Shown in pieces: positions 14,901 through 27,717 of a stretch of DNA of 64,000 bases. The DNA comes from Lingula anatina (taxonomy: Eukaryota; Brachiopoda; Lingulata; Lingulida; Lingulidae), in assembly GCF_001039355.2 (NCBI RefSeq), contig NW_019774847.1:549607-613606 (forward strand), in the 5' to 3' direction. The notes below the pieces were generated by a model that saw only the letters and a program-made list of their open reading frames with translations, made no database searches and had not been told where the DNA came from. Position 1 is the first letter of the stretch. Each line of letters begins with the position of its first letter. Made by a program: the position numbers and the translations under genes.

Positions 14901-17900
14901 AAACACTACCATCTTTTCTGTATTAATCAAGTTAATGTATACTTATTAAGATAAAGAAACTAAGATACTATTTGTACCTTTAGATTGCAGATATTCAAGA
15001 TGAGATGGAACACAAGACAGGCTATCTCCATGCCAAACTGTCGGAGCAGAATAACAAGTCGGAGATGACCAAACTACAGGTAATGTGAGGCATGTGCTAC
15101 TGTAGAGTATGACCCCATTTAAGAAGTACAAACTGTTAACCTTTCCTAGATTTGAAACATTTGTTAATTGTTGATAATTAGTGAAAATAGATAGGTTTAT
15201 CCCACTAACCTAAGTGGTTCACATTTTCAAAAAGCTGATTTACATCTTTCTTTTCTTTAAGTCTTTTAAGCTGATTTTGCTATACAAGTAGATTAAATTG
15301 TTTGAGAAATAAAGTATGCCTAACATGTTTCAACAGGTCACAACTTTGAAGTCACAGCTTAAAGAAGCAAGAGATACAGTGGAGGAACAGCAGGCACAGA
15401 TTCTGGAACTGAAGGAAAAGCTTGAAGTCACCACCCTGGAACTGAGCAACACAGAGGCAGCTCTCTCCAAGTCCATCAACGAGTGGAAAGAGGAGAAGAC
15501 CCAAATGGAGAAGCTGGCCCAGGAGTGGCAGGCCACTGAGAAACTACTAGCAGAGGAATGCAAAAAGGCTGTGAAAAGGTTGAAGGAACGAGAGGATGAT
15601 GTTCGAAACAAGGATGCTGCTCTGAAAACGGCACGCTCTGAGATCAAGAAGCAAGGCAAACATATAGAACAGTTAGAGCACCAAGTGAAAGATGTGCGTG
15701 CATTGCAGAGGGAACTTAAAGAGAAAACAGCCCAGTTGGCACAGGCAGAGAAAACTTTGGCAGAGAAAAGCCTGCAGCTGAATCAGAATACTGAAGAATT
15801 TGAGAGGAAGACAAAAAGGCTGGAAGAGATGGAGCAGAAGCTCAGTGAAGAACGGCGACTTTTAGAAAGCAGGCTGCATGAGGCAGAACAGCGCTTGCAG
15901 AATGCATTGAAACAGTCCAACATCACTGACTCCATGAATAGTAACATGATGGAGATTCTGCATGAGAAAGATGAAACTATTGCTCAACTGGAAGAAAGAT
16001 TGATTGAAAATGACAGCAAAATTGATGATTTGTTGGAGGAAATTGCTATGGAAGTCCAGGCAAACAACCAGTTTCAGGAGAATCTTGATCAGTCAGTCAG
16101 TGAAAACATGCGTCTCAAGGAAAGGCTGTCTGCTATGCAGGAAGAAATTCAGGTGTTGCACAAAGATCTTGACACTGCAAAGAGTGAAAACGCTCAGTAT
16201 CAAAATGAACTAGAAAAAATGGAAAACATCTTTCAGATGAATGACAAAGCATACTCTAGCTTGTTAAAGGAAAGTAATGATCTGAAAGGAGAGATGGCGC
16301 TGCTGCAGAGGAAAGTCAGTGAGCAAGAAGAGATCATACAGCAGCTGAGCAAGAAACAAGGTGGAAATGCCTTGGCTGAATTGAAACTTAAGTATGACAG
16401 TGTGTGTGCAGATGTCAGCAAATTGAGTAGTCAGCTGCAAGATGCAGAGGCTAAACTTAAAACAGCTGGACTTCAGTCAACATCAGAACTACCGGAGGCA
16501 GTACCACCCAGGTCAGAGTCCATTCATAAAGAATATTCAGACTTGAAGAGGAAGTTTGAAAGGACAAGCCAAGAGGTTGAAAAGTTACAACAGTCGATTG
16601 ACCAATCTGAAAAAGAGTCTGTTCATCTGAAGGCTGTTAACGAAAAACTGAAATCCCAGTTGGACTGCCTTGAATCCGAAATTCATAGCAAGATTGAAGT
16701 TGTATCTGGCAAAGTAGAGGAACTTTGTAACTTGTCTGCTGGAAAGCAAACACAGGAAACTGACCAAGCCACAAATAAGCCAGACAGACCAAAAAGACCC
16801 AAAGTAGATTATGAAAATGTTACCCAGGAGCTAGAGTCCCAGATACAAAAGATAGAAAACAGATTAAAGTATGCTGAAAGTTTCCTGAAATCTCAAAGGC
16901 CTAGTCAACAGGCAGTTGCGGAAGATGTTATGTCTGAAGGTGAACAGTCGGATTCTACCAAACAAGCTAGAAAACGAAAATCAGGAAGTGATTCAAAGCA
17001 GTCTTCAGAAAATGAACTATCTGATTCAGATTCATCAAACATAGAAAATGATAACCCAGCACTTATGGCTAAGATTAGAACGTTGAAAAAGAAAACAACC
17101 AGTTTGGAATCAAGGTTGCAGGAAACAGTCCAGTCTCTGCAGAACTTAAATACCGACCACAAAAAAGTGAAGGACATCCAAAGCAAACTGAACAGCAGTC
17201 AGCTGACTTTAGATAACTGCCAAGCAAAACTGGGCAGCCTTATGGCAGATGTGGAGTCCCAAAAGGTGGATTTGTCAAGAGGATGGGTAAGGGGAAGATT
17301 ACAAGAAGTTTTGCAAGAATTGGAGGAAAGCGACTGCAAGCAGTTGGTCAGTTCATCAGCTGTGGAGCATCGTCTGAAAACTTTTGCAGAGAAACTTGCC
17401 TTGGAGGCCATCTTGTTAGGGGAGGCAGACTATATTGTACGTGGGAAGAGGGGTGATACTGAAGGTAAATCCTCATACTGGAAAGACTTGCAGGACACCT
17501 GGCAGATGGCGAAGCAGGAGCGGCCGTACAAACCTCATCAACAGTCATTTGCATCATTTGCAGCTGTGATGGCAGAAAGATTAATGGAAAATGGGGAAGC
17601 ATTAACTTTAATAGACAAAATGGCCTCTGGTTTTGGAGAAAGTGCTGAGATTTTACCAGAATCTCAAGTTTTCACAACCGAAATTGATGCAAGGTTGTAC
17701 AAGGATTCCTCTTCTAATTCTTTATTGCAAAGTGAAGTGTCTGACATTTTGAATAAACTTCAACAACAGTCCTCATTTGATGATAAGTGTAAACTTTTAG
17801 AGATGGAATTAAAGTCTGTTGAACAGAGATTATGTGAAAAAGAAAATGGTTTGTTAACAGCAATAGATGCATTTAGGAATCAAAAGTTGAATGACTTGGA

Positions 17901-20194
17901 ACATATGCTAAAAGATCAAGCACCAGTAAGCAGTGAGGCAGGTTTTGACAGGAGTTCTGTCACGCAGGAAGTGGTTCAAGCAGAGCTTGCAGTGCTACTC
18001 TACCAGTCTGTGCAGAACATATTAACTGAAAAAGATATGTCATGTTTTGAAGTTTTAATCAAAAATGAGATTGATCATTTGGTTTTATTATTGAAAACTG
18101 ACTATCAATATCAGCAAACTGTTCTACATCCTGGTAAAGAAGCAGGAGATTTGATGGTGTTGAGAGCTCTGGTCAATGGTTTGCTTGTCTATTGTGCCAC
18201 TCAACTGCACAATTACATAAGCAAGAAAAAGCACACGAAATTGAGTGCTAGAGATTCTGGGGTTTCCTTTGATGAAACGAAGTATCCTTTCTTTGGATCT
18301 CTCAAAGGAAGTGAGGTTGTGTTTTCTTTTGATACTAGTCAGAAATCCAGTCTGCGGACCGCTGTGAAAGCAAATGTGACCCAACAGTTGGATGCTTTCA
18401 AGGGACAGCTTTTTGGAAATCCTTCAGATGTTGATTCCCAAATAGAAAGTCTTGCAGAACGTGTCTGTGACCTTGACCTAGATTTGTTTAAGGATGTGTG
18501 CTCATTGAATGAATGTGCCAATACGATAGCCAGAGAAGCTTTGTTAGAAGCTCAGCTTAAGTATTTGGTGAACAAAGTGAAATACATCAACCAAGATGAT
18601 GTCCAGCAGTTGAAACAAACCGCTGAAAAAGACAAAATGGAGGCTTTGGATTTTATGAAAAGGGAATATGAGGAAAGACTTGAAAAAGAACGTGTAGAGT
18701 ACACCCAAAGTACTAATCATTTGAGAGATGAAATTGACCAATTGAAGTGTACCACATCTCAGCTTAAAGTCACAATAGATAGTCAAGAGTCCGAGCTGGC
18801 AATGGTAGAAGAGTACAAGAAGAGGATGAGCAACATGGAACAAAAGCACAAAGAAAACTTGCAAACCATGAAAGACAAGCATGAAGAGCATATTGAATCA
18901 ATGAAGAAAGAGGTCCAGGATGCCAAAAATGAAATCAACAGACTTCTCAAACAGCAGGAAAGCAAAAAGAAAGAATACGAGGAAAAAATTGGTGCATTGA
19001 AAATGCAGAAGGAGTCGAGCACAGGGGATCAGCAGAAGCTTCAGGAGGAAATGGACAAACTCAAAGAACAACATCAGATTGAAATAGAAGAGATGAAAAC
19101 AGACATGCGGATGGCCCTGAAGTCTGTGCGGGATCAAGAGAATAGGGTGGGGACAGATCTCCAGGACGAGATTGTCAGATTACGACAGCAGGTGGAAGAA
19201 GAAAAAAAACAACACCAGGTGAGCTACAAGAAAAGACAACGTGCAATGTTGGCTCAATATGGTCTATCTTTGAAGCCATTTGGCTCAATATCGCATCTTA
19301 ACAGGGGTTTTGGCATGTCTACACCAGTTTTGATTTTACATTTTCGTCAATTCTTAATGTGTCAGTTTTTAACCATATTTTTGGTCACCCAGATAATTTT
19401 GTTTTTTATTTGTGAATGATTCTGCAGTCGGTTCTTTGTTTTTTTTGCTTGTTATATAATTAGTACAATGATTGTTTTTGATTTGATAGGTTGATATATA
19501 TTATATGTATATTGTGTTTAAAGCTTTGTTTTTAAAATTGATTGCAGTTTTGATTTTATCTGATTATAACATGTACAGGCAGCTCACGGCCCACCTCATG
19601 GTCACTGCTTTCATTTGCTTCCTAACTTTGATCACTTCCCTAAAACAAAAATTATGTTTATTTTAAAAAATTGGATGACATGCACTATCAGAAAAAAGCA
19701 ATTTTTCAAAAAGAGAGAGAGAGAACTGTACACATGCAGTTTAACAAAGCAAGTGGAATGTCAATCTATGATGTGAACTGTGCCTGCCCTTGACCCCTGT
19801 TCCTAAAGTCGCTCCCTTGCATTGTGCCGTAATCTCCTTCCCCAGCTTGAACTGGAGAGCCTGCAATCCAGCTTGCAAAGCAAAGTCCGCCCTGGTCCAC
19901 CCGACCACACAAATAGCCAGGCGCTGCAGGAACGCATCCAGCAGTTAGAGCAGAGGGTGATGGACATGCAGGTAGGTGGCCCAGATTATGGTCTGAATTA
20001 ATGCCCTTTTTTTCTTTGTAAGTTTTCATGGAGGAAGATCCCAGTTTGACTTTGCCAAACTCGTTGATACATAGTGTACAAAGGACTGAAACTAATTGTT
20101 AGGATGATGAATGTTGATATGATTTGTTTGAAGTTTAGTGATTATGTGTTGTGTTGTTCTTGTTTGATTTATCTAATAATGATTGCATGATTTG

Positions 20195-20242
<48 letters not shown>

Positions 20243-22263
20243 CATGAAATTATATGATTTGTTTTAAATGATTTTAGTTTTTGTACTGCTATATTTTACA
20301 CATTTATTTTGTTGTGGTGCTACTAAACAAATAAACACTTGATTGCAGTGTTTTAAGAATGATTAAGAGATGATGGTTTGTGGATATTTTTATCTTGTAC
20401 AAGCAGTAAGCACAAAGATGTATGTCATACTATTTAGTCAGTCAGAATTAATTATGATATCAGAGACCAGATAATTTCATTCGTCAGAGAAAAAGGATCC
20501 AACACTTTCATTATGTATAAACAGCAATTTTCTGGATTAATTCCCATGGAAAATTCATTAAAAGAAAGCCCAAATGTTTGACAAAAAAGAGGAAAAGGTG
20601 CTGTCATTTCTGAAAAAAATATGAACTCCGTATACATTGTTTCTGAGGCCTTGGTTAATTTAGCCCTGTTTGTATCACTTAGGATGAATATGAACACGAG
20701 CTAAAGAGACAGAAGCAGATTCACCAGAGAGAGTTAGGCAGATGCAAAGAAGATCTGGTCAAACTGTTGACCAGTGTCCAGTCCCAGGGTGTGGACGAAG
20801 CCAGTGTCCGTAGAAAGTATGAAAAGGAAATTGATAAACTGAAGGTAAAAAAATTAATTCTCTTTCATATTCAGTGCACTTGAATAAAAAATAATGCTGT
20901 GCTAAATGTGGCCTGTTTATGTATCATACATTATGCATTCTTTTGTCAGTTAATGCAGCATTTGTAGGTCCTCATCATTGATATCATTGTTTTGACAGGA
21001 TGTTTGTGAGCAAGGTTTAGCTGCCATGGAAAGGTCCCACCAAAAAGTGATGAAAGAAATCCGAGACACACACAAAAAAGAAGTGGAAATCCTGAAGAAA
21101 GAAAAAGATCATGCTCTTGATGAAGAAACAAAAGCCACACAGTCTGGTAAGCATCATGATATACAGTTCATGGGGAAACATGATAATAAGGGAGCTGGGG
21201 TAAAATTTCAAGTGACATTGATTTGTCCCCCCTGTAACAATTTCAAAATTAAAATTATTTTGATATAAATTCGCCACTTTTCTTTTTTAAAGTAGATTAC
21301 AAATGATATATCATCTACACACAAACCCCCTCCGTACCCCTACACAATCTTAATCCTTTATGCTGTCAGTGACAAAAAAAAAAAAAAAAAAAAATTAAAG
21401 GCCCTTCTTTTCACAAAAGAGATTATATGTTGTCTTGATTTTAAGTTTTAAAAAATTAGTTTAGAAGTTTGTAATAGTTTACAAAAATATAATCAAACCA
21501 TTTTTTAACAGGTCTAGTTTCCTCATTAAAGTGGGCTATTACTGATTTATCCTTGGCCAGAGTAGACTTAATATTTAGTTTCCCACAGCAATCTATACTC
21601 CCATTTAGTTATCTCAAGGACTCCTAGGAGGGCATGTGACATAGTTAACAGACCTGGGATTATAATAGTTAACTTCAAGTGAATACTTCTTAAGTTCATA
21701 TGCAAGATGCAGACATGTTAGGAAATTTTAATAATGAAGAACCTGGTCCCAAACCATTGTGGTTGGTTTGATATATAAGGTTTTTGCATTTTATTTAGTC
21801 CTCTATGAGGGAATGCATAAGGGTGAGTCTAGGGTATTGTTATAGTTCCCTGGAGTGCAGTATGAATATTGTCTAATATAATACTTTTGTGTGTATTGTC
21901 ATTTTTGTACAGTGAGTCCATTTTCTTGAATGTGTTTTGTGGATTCTCTCTGACCTGAACTTTCCATCCTTACAAATCTGTTTTCAGATTTGTAGTTTTA
22001 AGTGAACCTGTGCTACTTATGAATATCTCTTTTTAAAATTTCTTCCTTGTTAGCAAGCAATGAGTCAGATTATTATGGTGAAATACCCCAATCTTGAGAG
22101 GGTAGTGCAGATTTCATATCATTTGAGACTTGACTTCATCTTCTTACATTTTCCCAAAAACTTGTCTTACAATTATAATTTTCCCAAATTTTCTGTATCC
22201 CATTTTCTTATTTGGAGATCCTAGTCTCTGATTTTTCCAACCTAGAATGTCAGATCCACTAGG

Positions 22264-22302
<39 letters not shown>

Positions 22303-23003
22303 CCTGTATCTATTTAAGTAAATGATATACATTTTAGCCCTTGATGCCATGCGTAAAGCACATGAAGCTCAGCTGGCTGAAGAAAAGGCCAAAATGCAGG
22401 AAAAGTTGGCCAAGGTGTTCTCTGACGGTGACTTGGAAGATATCAGACAAGAGTATGAGTAAGTTGCTTCATTCATAACTTTGATTTTGATAAATAAATG
22501 TGAACATGCACCATGATATTGGTAGAATATTAAAACCACTTGTAATAGTCATTTATAACAAAACTTGAATAAGGCTATTTGGTTTGTTATTTCACCAAAA
22601 AAGATGAAGCTAATAAAAATAGGGGGCCCTTGAACTCTTAATATGTTGCATGTATTTAACCCAGTCAAAATCAAAATTATTACCATCAAGTCATTTGTTT
22701 TTCTGTGATTCTGAATATCTTCTTTTCATTTTCTGAATTGTCCCTAGTCTGTAATTTATTGCATAATGTTGTGTTTTCATACTTTATTCAGAGATGACTT
22801 GAACATGGTACGGGAGGAAGTGAAGATACTGTCTGAGCAATACTCCATTAAGTGTCTGGAGAAGTCTGCACTGGAGGAACGTCTGGAGGCACATGTTAAG
22901 ATGCTGAAGGACAGCAGGAAACACCTGCATGAACTCATGACTACGTAAGCTTAATTTACATCAATCTCTCTCTCTCTCATTCTCTCTGTCTCACACACAC
23001 ACT

Positions 23004-23034
<31 letters not shown>

Positions 23035-24940
23035 TGAAAAAATCGGGTGCAACTAATTAATTGAATACACTAATATGAAAAAAAAACTTTTTTTCATTTT
23101 CATTAAGGATGAATGCAGTCAAATTTGTTTAGTATCAGAGGTATATTTTTGTTCTAGGAATGAAGCCCTTAGCATTCGTCTTGATGAGGACATCGGCAGC
23201 CTGAAGAACCAACTGGAACACATCAGTCAACCTGAAGAAGGAGATTCAAAGGAAACCGGGGAGTTGAAGGTGTGTGTGTGTGCGTGTTTCAAATTTTTTG
23301 GAAAATTATGATTGAAAATTTGGACATTTGAAGCAGGCATGGCAAAAAAAATAATAAAATAAATAAACATAATGTACCTGATATTCTATGCATCATTGTA
23401 TTGATAAATAAATTCAATGTTCCATAATGACTAAATATACAAAAATCCCACACCATATCTTATATATTTGCTAGTCAAACTAAATTCACAAAATTTGCAT
23501 TTTCAACTCTGCAAGTAGTTTTCATACTTTCATACAAAAGGCTGAACAACCAGGTGTTATAATATGACTTGATTGTTTTATTTTAGGTTGCCATTGGGGT
23601 AAGAGATCTAGAAATTCAACAGCTGAAAGAGGAACTGGAAGATCTAAGAGACCAGCTACAGGAGGCTGAAGATGTAAGGAACAGATATTTAGGTTGAAAA
23701 AAGAAAATGTAAAAATAAAAACATCTGGTGACCACTTAAAAATCTTTGTCTCCTTAGCCAGTGCTGGGGATGTAGGGATGCCCTGCTCTAAGAACAACAA
23801 CTTCTGAATCATACCAGCCATCTGCCACTTTGCTTCCAGTGATTTGATTTGTTAAGAGTTGGATAATGTGATATTTCTAAAATATATATACTCGCTACTA
23901 TGATGATGGATTTTGCAAAGATTTTTTTTTTGAAGTAGATACATACATAGGTGCTAGTTATCAGATTTGTATGATGTTTTGTTAATTGTTTCAGGCACAA
24001 GATGAAACTGCAGACAAATATAATGAATTGTACACCAACTTTCAAGCAGAGAAGGCAAATCACGAACTGGAATTGGCCAATCTGAAAGAAAGCTTTGAAA
24101 AGCTAAGTCGAGATAAAAAGAGAGAAGAGAGTTCAAGATCAAGAGGAAGGGAAAGGAACAGAAGAGGTTTGTTTTAAAAAATGCATAAAGCAGTCAAATG
24201 ATGAAAGGGAAAATTTAAACAAATTTTTAAACCTGTAATTCAAATGTAATTCAAATAGAGGACAAATGCCTATGCCCTTCAACCAGCCCCACACACCAGC
24301 CCTTGGCAAAATCCTAGACCTGTCAATGTGCCTCAAATTAGTCTTGATCAGAAAGAGGAATATAAACTAAATTCTAAATTGTAAAAAGAACGAAAAGTAA
24401 ATAAAAAATAGAGAACAAATAAAAAAAATGAAATTGTACTGATAATGGATTATTTATACTTTTTTAAGGCCATGACACCTTTATTACATTTTTTTAGAGC
24501 CCAAGAGCCCCCGTAGCCTCAGTGCGAGTCCAGAGCCCCACGAGAGTTCACCGCAGCCCACTAAGAGCACCCCTGGCAGGAAGAGGTCCTCCAAGGCTTA
24601 TGGTGGGCCTTTTTGATGTTGTAAGAGAAAGATATGTGTCGTGTTAGATGTAGTTGTAATGTCCATTTTCATCTAATTATCAATCACGACCAGTGGTATG
24701 TTTTAAATCATGTTAAAAATCTTACTTGTAATATATTTCTTTACCCATTTAGTTTTCAATTTTCCTGTCTACATATTTTCAGAGTTAAGAAGATCTCAAA
24801 GTACCCCCGGGATGCCAGTTAGTCAATTGCTTGGTGGAAAGAGAGGGTCGTCAGACTTTGAGGGCAGGGTCATCTCAGATTTTCCACGAAGTGGATCTGG
24901 ACTGAGTGTTGCCGAGAGAATGAAGAAGTTTCAGAAGTAG
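2058..24940 (+). CDS. MPRIP: MPRIP/outspread-like PH and coiled-coil scaffold, 3' part of gene (21 exons)
   Basis: Exons read from splice sites and frame: 2058-2209, 3423-3528, 6681-7922, 8111-8221, 9071-9286, 9676-10611, 11027-11125, 12167-12247, 13891-14049, 14984-15079, 15337-19218, 19846-19971, 20683-20844, 20999-21146, 22338-22458, 22792-22944, 23158-23269, 23587-23673, 23995-24166, 24498-24602, 24783-24940. All junctions agree in phase and total 8,424 bases (2,807 residues and a stop). The 5' end is outside the window. Order: end of a first PH domain, serine-rich basic linker, second PH domain, acidic/serine-rich stretch, very long coiled coil, basic C-terminal tail. In the vertebrate MPRIP/TRIOBP and insect outspread family such proteins link RhoA and myosin phosphatase to actin. 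The family call rests on the PH sequences and on C-terminal coiled-coil blocks such as ERSHQKVM and LSEQYSIKCLE. That the gene is long and invertebrate-specific in its middle is inferred. Confidence 0.88.
6681..7922 (+). CDS. MPRIP: Serine-rich, basic linker exon of MPRIP-like protein
   Basis: A 1,242-base exon (414 codons, phase 0 at both ends) after a CAG acceptor at 6678-6680 and before GTAAAC. It starts PLNKSRSVPGDTS and soon carries a proline motif KPPPLPPRQRY of the kind bound by SH3 domains. The rest is low complexity: charged EKEREKEKE runs, several RSRS/SRSLHDL patches that look like basophilic kinase sites, and proline-serine stretches near the end. It is predicted to be disordered. 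No enzymatic motif is visible. Confidence 0.85.
8907..8952. repeat. TG microsatellite
   Basis: About 23 TG units in the intron before the second PH domain. Confidence 0.9.
9071..10611 (+). CDS. MPRIP: Second PH domain and acidic/serine-rich region (two exons)
   Basis: Exon 9071-9286 encodes MFTKKGWLLMLASNGKEWVK, then HWFVLSGNALKYFRD and GVIDLSTCYELAE, ending at GFRLK. Exon 9676-10611 completes the PH domain with GGDFTLSAMTAGIRTNWMQA, then turns into a charged, serine-rich region (RRQSRDSPPRR, RRTSSDEDDGE, RSKSPKPRLRSRSPG). The KKGWL, HWFVL, IDLS.CY and GIR.NW.QA signatures match the second PH domain of MPRIP/TRIOBP closely and are the best family evidence in the window. The small exon 8111-8221 (MARTSSERKQYL) precedes it. 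Confidence 0.92.
15337..19218 (+). CDS. MPRIP: Giant 3.9-kb coiled-coil exon of MPRIP-like gene
   Basis: A single exon of 3,882 bases (1,294 codons) between CAACAG and a GTGAGC donor, both phase 0. It encodes almost continuous heptad-rich coiled coil (for example LKEKLEVTTLELSNTEAALS). A basic-acidic hinge lies about 530-570 codons into the exon (ARKRKSGSDS, SSENELSDSDSS). A less coiled, more globular stretch follows between about 17,250 and 18,600, then another coiled coil. Upstream exons 13891-14049 and 14984-15079 start the coil. The final quarter of this exon (from about 17932) is repeated after the N at 25354. Confidence 0.88.
19219..19419 (+). other. Open frame continuing through the donor of the giant exon
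   Basis: The reading frame stays open for 66 codons past the GTGAGC donor, ending TGA at 19417-19419. It encodes a basic segment and then a hydrophobic, phenylalanine-rich end (HFRQFLMCQFLTIFL). The same frame is open in the second copy at 26650-26850. Intron retention would give an alternative C terminus, but there is no direct sign that this happens and the spliced product is fully supported. Confidence 0.25.
19846..24940 (+). CDS. MPRIP: C-terminal coiled-coil exons of MPRIP-like protein, with stop
   Basis: Ten short exons (87-172 bases) encode the most conserved coiled coil of the family: LELESLQSSLQSKVRPG, DEYEHELKRQKQIHQREL, DVCEQGLAAMERSHQKVM, ALDAMRKAHEAQLAEEKA, LNMVREEVKILSEQYSIK and LEIQQLKEELEDLRDQL. 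The tail is serine/proline rich and ends in SGLSVAERMKKFQK. In vertebrate MPRIP this region binds the myosin phosphatase targeting subunit; that role is inferred here by homology. Introns here are short and AT rich. Confidence 0.88.
20198..20238. repeat. Poly-T tract, first copy only
   Basis: 41 T in an intron. The second copy has only TTTTTTT at the matching place, but has its own poly-T at 27718-27766, where the first copy has none. Confidence 0.9.
22266..22301. repeat. ATT microsatellite, first copy only
   Basis: About 12 ATT units. The second copy has only TATTAT at the equivalent place (about 29733). Confidence 0.9.
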
Positions 24941-25010
24941 CATCTGACACTTCTCCCCCCTCCCTCTTAGAAAACTGTTTAAATTGTCACCAGTGTAAGA
25001 TCATGTGTCA

Positions 25011-25016
25011 AATAAA
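25011..25016 (+). promoter_or_regulatory. Poly(A) signal of MPRIP-like gene
   Basis: AATAAA about 70 bases after the stop codon at 24938-24940, in a short AT-rich 3' end. The same signal is kept in the second copy at 32442-32447. Confidence 0.5.
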
Positions 25017-25353
25017 TTGACTTTCAAGTAAACAGAGTTCAATACTTGATTATGTAATTTGATAAAAATTACAAAGATGTGCAAATTGAGAGATTAAAAT
25101 CAAAAACTTTTTTCAGTCCATTCCAGTAATTATATTTCATAATTTGTTATTTATCATTATGGAACATTCAGTCATATCCATTATATCTGTTATGAGTTAT
25201 TTTTTGACCTACCGGTATCTTAATATGATTTATTTTCCTTATTTTGAGTTCTATAAAGCAAGTTGTGTTGTATTGTAAAGAACTGAAAAGGGAAGTTATT
25301 CAAAATGTAAACTACAGCATATCTTGCAGAAAGATGTGAAGAAACTTCTTTTA

Positions 25354-25354
25354 N
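25354..25354. other. Single N: contig join at the start of the duplicated block
   Basis: One ambiguous base. The sequence just left of it (GATGTGAAGAAACTTCTTTT) corresponds to the end of the second copy at about 32750-32770. The sequence just right of it corresponds to about 17932 in the first copy. This is what two overlapping contigs joined end to end would give. Confidence 0.8.
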
Positions 25355-27715
25355 GTACAGGCAGTGAGGCAGGTTTTGACAGGAGTTCTGTCACGCAGGA
25401 AGTGGTTCAAGCAGAGCTTGCAGTGCTACTCTACCAGTCTGTGCAGAACATATTAACTGAAAAAGATATGTCATGTTTTGAAGTTTTAATCAAAAATGAG
25501 ATTGATCATTTGGTTTTATTATTGAAAACTGACTATCAATATCAGCAAACTGTTCTACATCCTGGTAAAGAAGCAGGAGATTTGATGGTGTTGAGAGCTC
25601 TGGTCAATGGTTTGCTCGTCTATTGTGCCACTCAACTGCACAATTACATAAGCAAGAAAAAGCACACGAAATTGAGTGCTAGAGATTCTGGGGTTTCCTT
25701 TGATGAAACGAAGTATCCTTTCTTTGGATCTCTCAAAGGAAGTGAGGTTGTGTTTTCTTTTGATACTAGTCAGAAATCCAGTCTGCGGACCGCTGTGAAA
25801 GCAAATGTGACCCAACAGTTGGATGCTTTCAAGGGACAGCTTTTTGGAAATCCTTCAGATGTTGATTCCCAAATAGAAAGTCTTGCAGAACGTGTCTGTG
25901 ACCTTGACCTAGATTTGTTTAAGGATGTGTGCTCATTGAATGAATGTGCCAATACGATAGCCAGAGAAGCTCTGTTAGAAGCTCAGCTCAAGTATTTGGT
26001 GAACAAAGTTAAATACATCAACCAAGGTGATGTCCAGCAGTTGAAACAAACAGCTGAAAAAGATAAAATGGAGGCTTTGGATTTTATGAAAAGGGAATAT
26101 GAGGAAAGACTTGAAAAAGAACGTGTAGAGTACACCCAAAGTACTAATCATTTGAGAGATGAAATTGACCAATTGAAGTGTACCACGTCTCAGCTTAAAG
26201 TCACAATAGATAGTCAAGAGTCCGAGCTGGCAATGGTAGAAGAGTACAAGAAGAGGATGAGCAACATGGAACAAAAGCACAAAGAAAACTTGCAATTCAT
26301 GAAAGACAAGCATGAAGAGTATATTGAATCGATGAAGAAAGAGGTCCAGGATGCCAAAAATGAAATCAATAGACTTCTCAAACAGCAGGAAAGCAAAAAG
26401 AAAGAATATGAGGAAAAAATTGGTGCATTGAAAATGCAGAAGGAGTCGAGCACAGGGGATCAGCAGAAGCTTCAGGAGGAAATGGACAAACTCAAAGAAC
26501 AACATCAGATTGAAATAGAAGAGATGAAAACAGACATGCGGATGGCCCTGAAGTCTGTGCGGGATCAAGAGAATAGGGTGGGGACAGATCTCCAGGACGA
26601 GATTGTCAGATTACGACAGCAGGTGGAAGAAGAAAAAAAACAACACCAGGTAAGCTACGAGAAAAGATTACGTGCAATGTTGGCCCAATATGGTCTATCT
26701 TTGAAGCCATTTGGCTCAGTATCGCATCTTAACAGGGGTTTTGGCATGTCTACACCAGTTTTGATTTTACATTTTCGTCAATTCTTAATGTGTCAGTTTT
26801 TAACCATATTTTTGGTCACCCAGACAATTTTGTTTTTCATTTGTGAATGATTCTGCAGTCGGTTCTTTGTTTTTTTGCTTGTTATATAATTAGTACAATG
26901 ATTGTTTTTGATTTGATATGTTGATATTTATATTGTATGTATATTGTGTTTAAAGCTTTGTTTTTAAAGTTGATTGCAGTTTTGATTTTATCTGATTATA
27001 ACATGTACAGGCAGCTCACAGCCCATCTCATGGTCACTGCTTTCATTTGCTTCCTAACTTTGATCACTTCCCTAAAACAAAAATTATGATTATTTTAAAA
27101 AATTGGATGACATGCACTATCAGAAAAAAAGCAATTTTTCAAAAAAGAAAAAAGAGAGAGAGAGAGAGAGAACTGTACACATGCAGTTTAACAAAAGCAA
27201 GTGGAATGTCGATCTATGATGCGAACTGTGCCTGCCCTTGACCCCTGTTCCTAAAGTCACTCCCTTGCATTGTGCCGTAATCTCCTTCCCCAGCTTGAAC
27301 TGGAGAGCCTGCAATCCAGCTTGCAAAGCAAAGTCCGCCCTGGTCCACCTGACCACACAAATAGCCAGGCGCTGCAGGAACGCATCCAGCAGTTAGAGCA
27401 GAGGGTGATGGACATGCAGGTAGGTGGCCCAGATTATGGTCTGAATGAATGCCCTTTTTTTTCTTTGTAAGTTTTCATGGAGGAAGATCCCAGTTTGACT
27501 TTGCCAAACTCGTTGATACATAGTGTGCAAAGGACTGAAACCAATTGTCAGGATGATGAATGTTGATATAATTTGTTTGAAGTTTAGTGATTATGTGTTG
27601 TGTTATTCTTGTTTGATTTATCTAATAATGATTGCATGATTTGTGCTCGTTTTTTTACCCCATGAAATTATGATTTGTTTTAAATTATTTTAGTTTTTGT
27701 GCTGCTATATTTTAC

Positions 27716-27717
<2 letters not shown>

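Noticed and set aside
18544-18891. Antisense frames (Phe/Leu-rich) opposite the giant coiled-coil exon
   Set aside because: Antisense of Lys/Glu-rich coiled coil yields open Phe/Leu-rich frames; no independent support.
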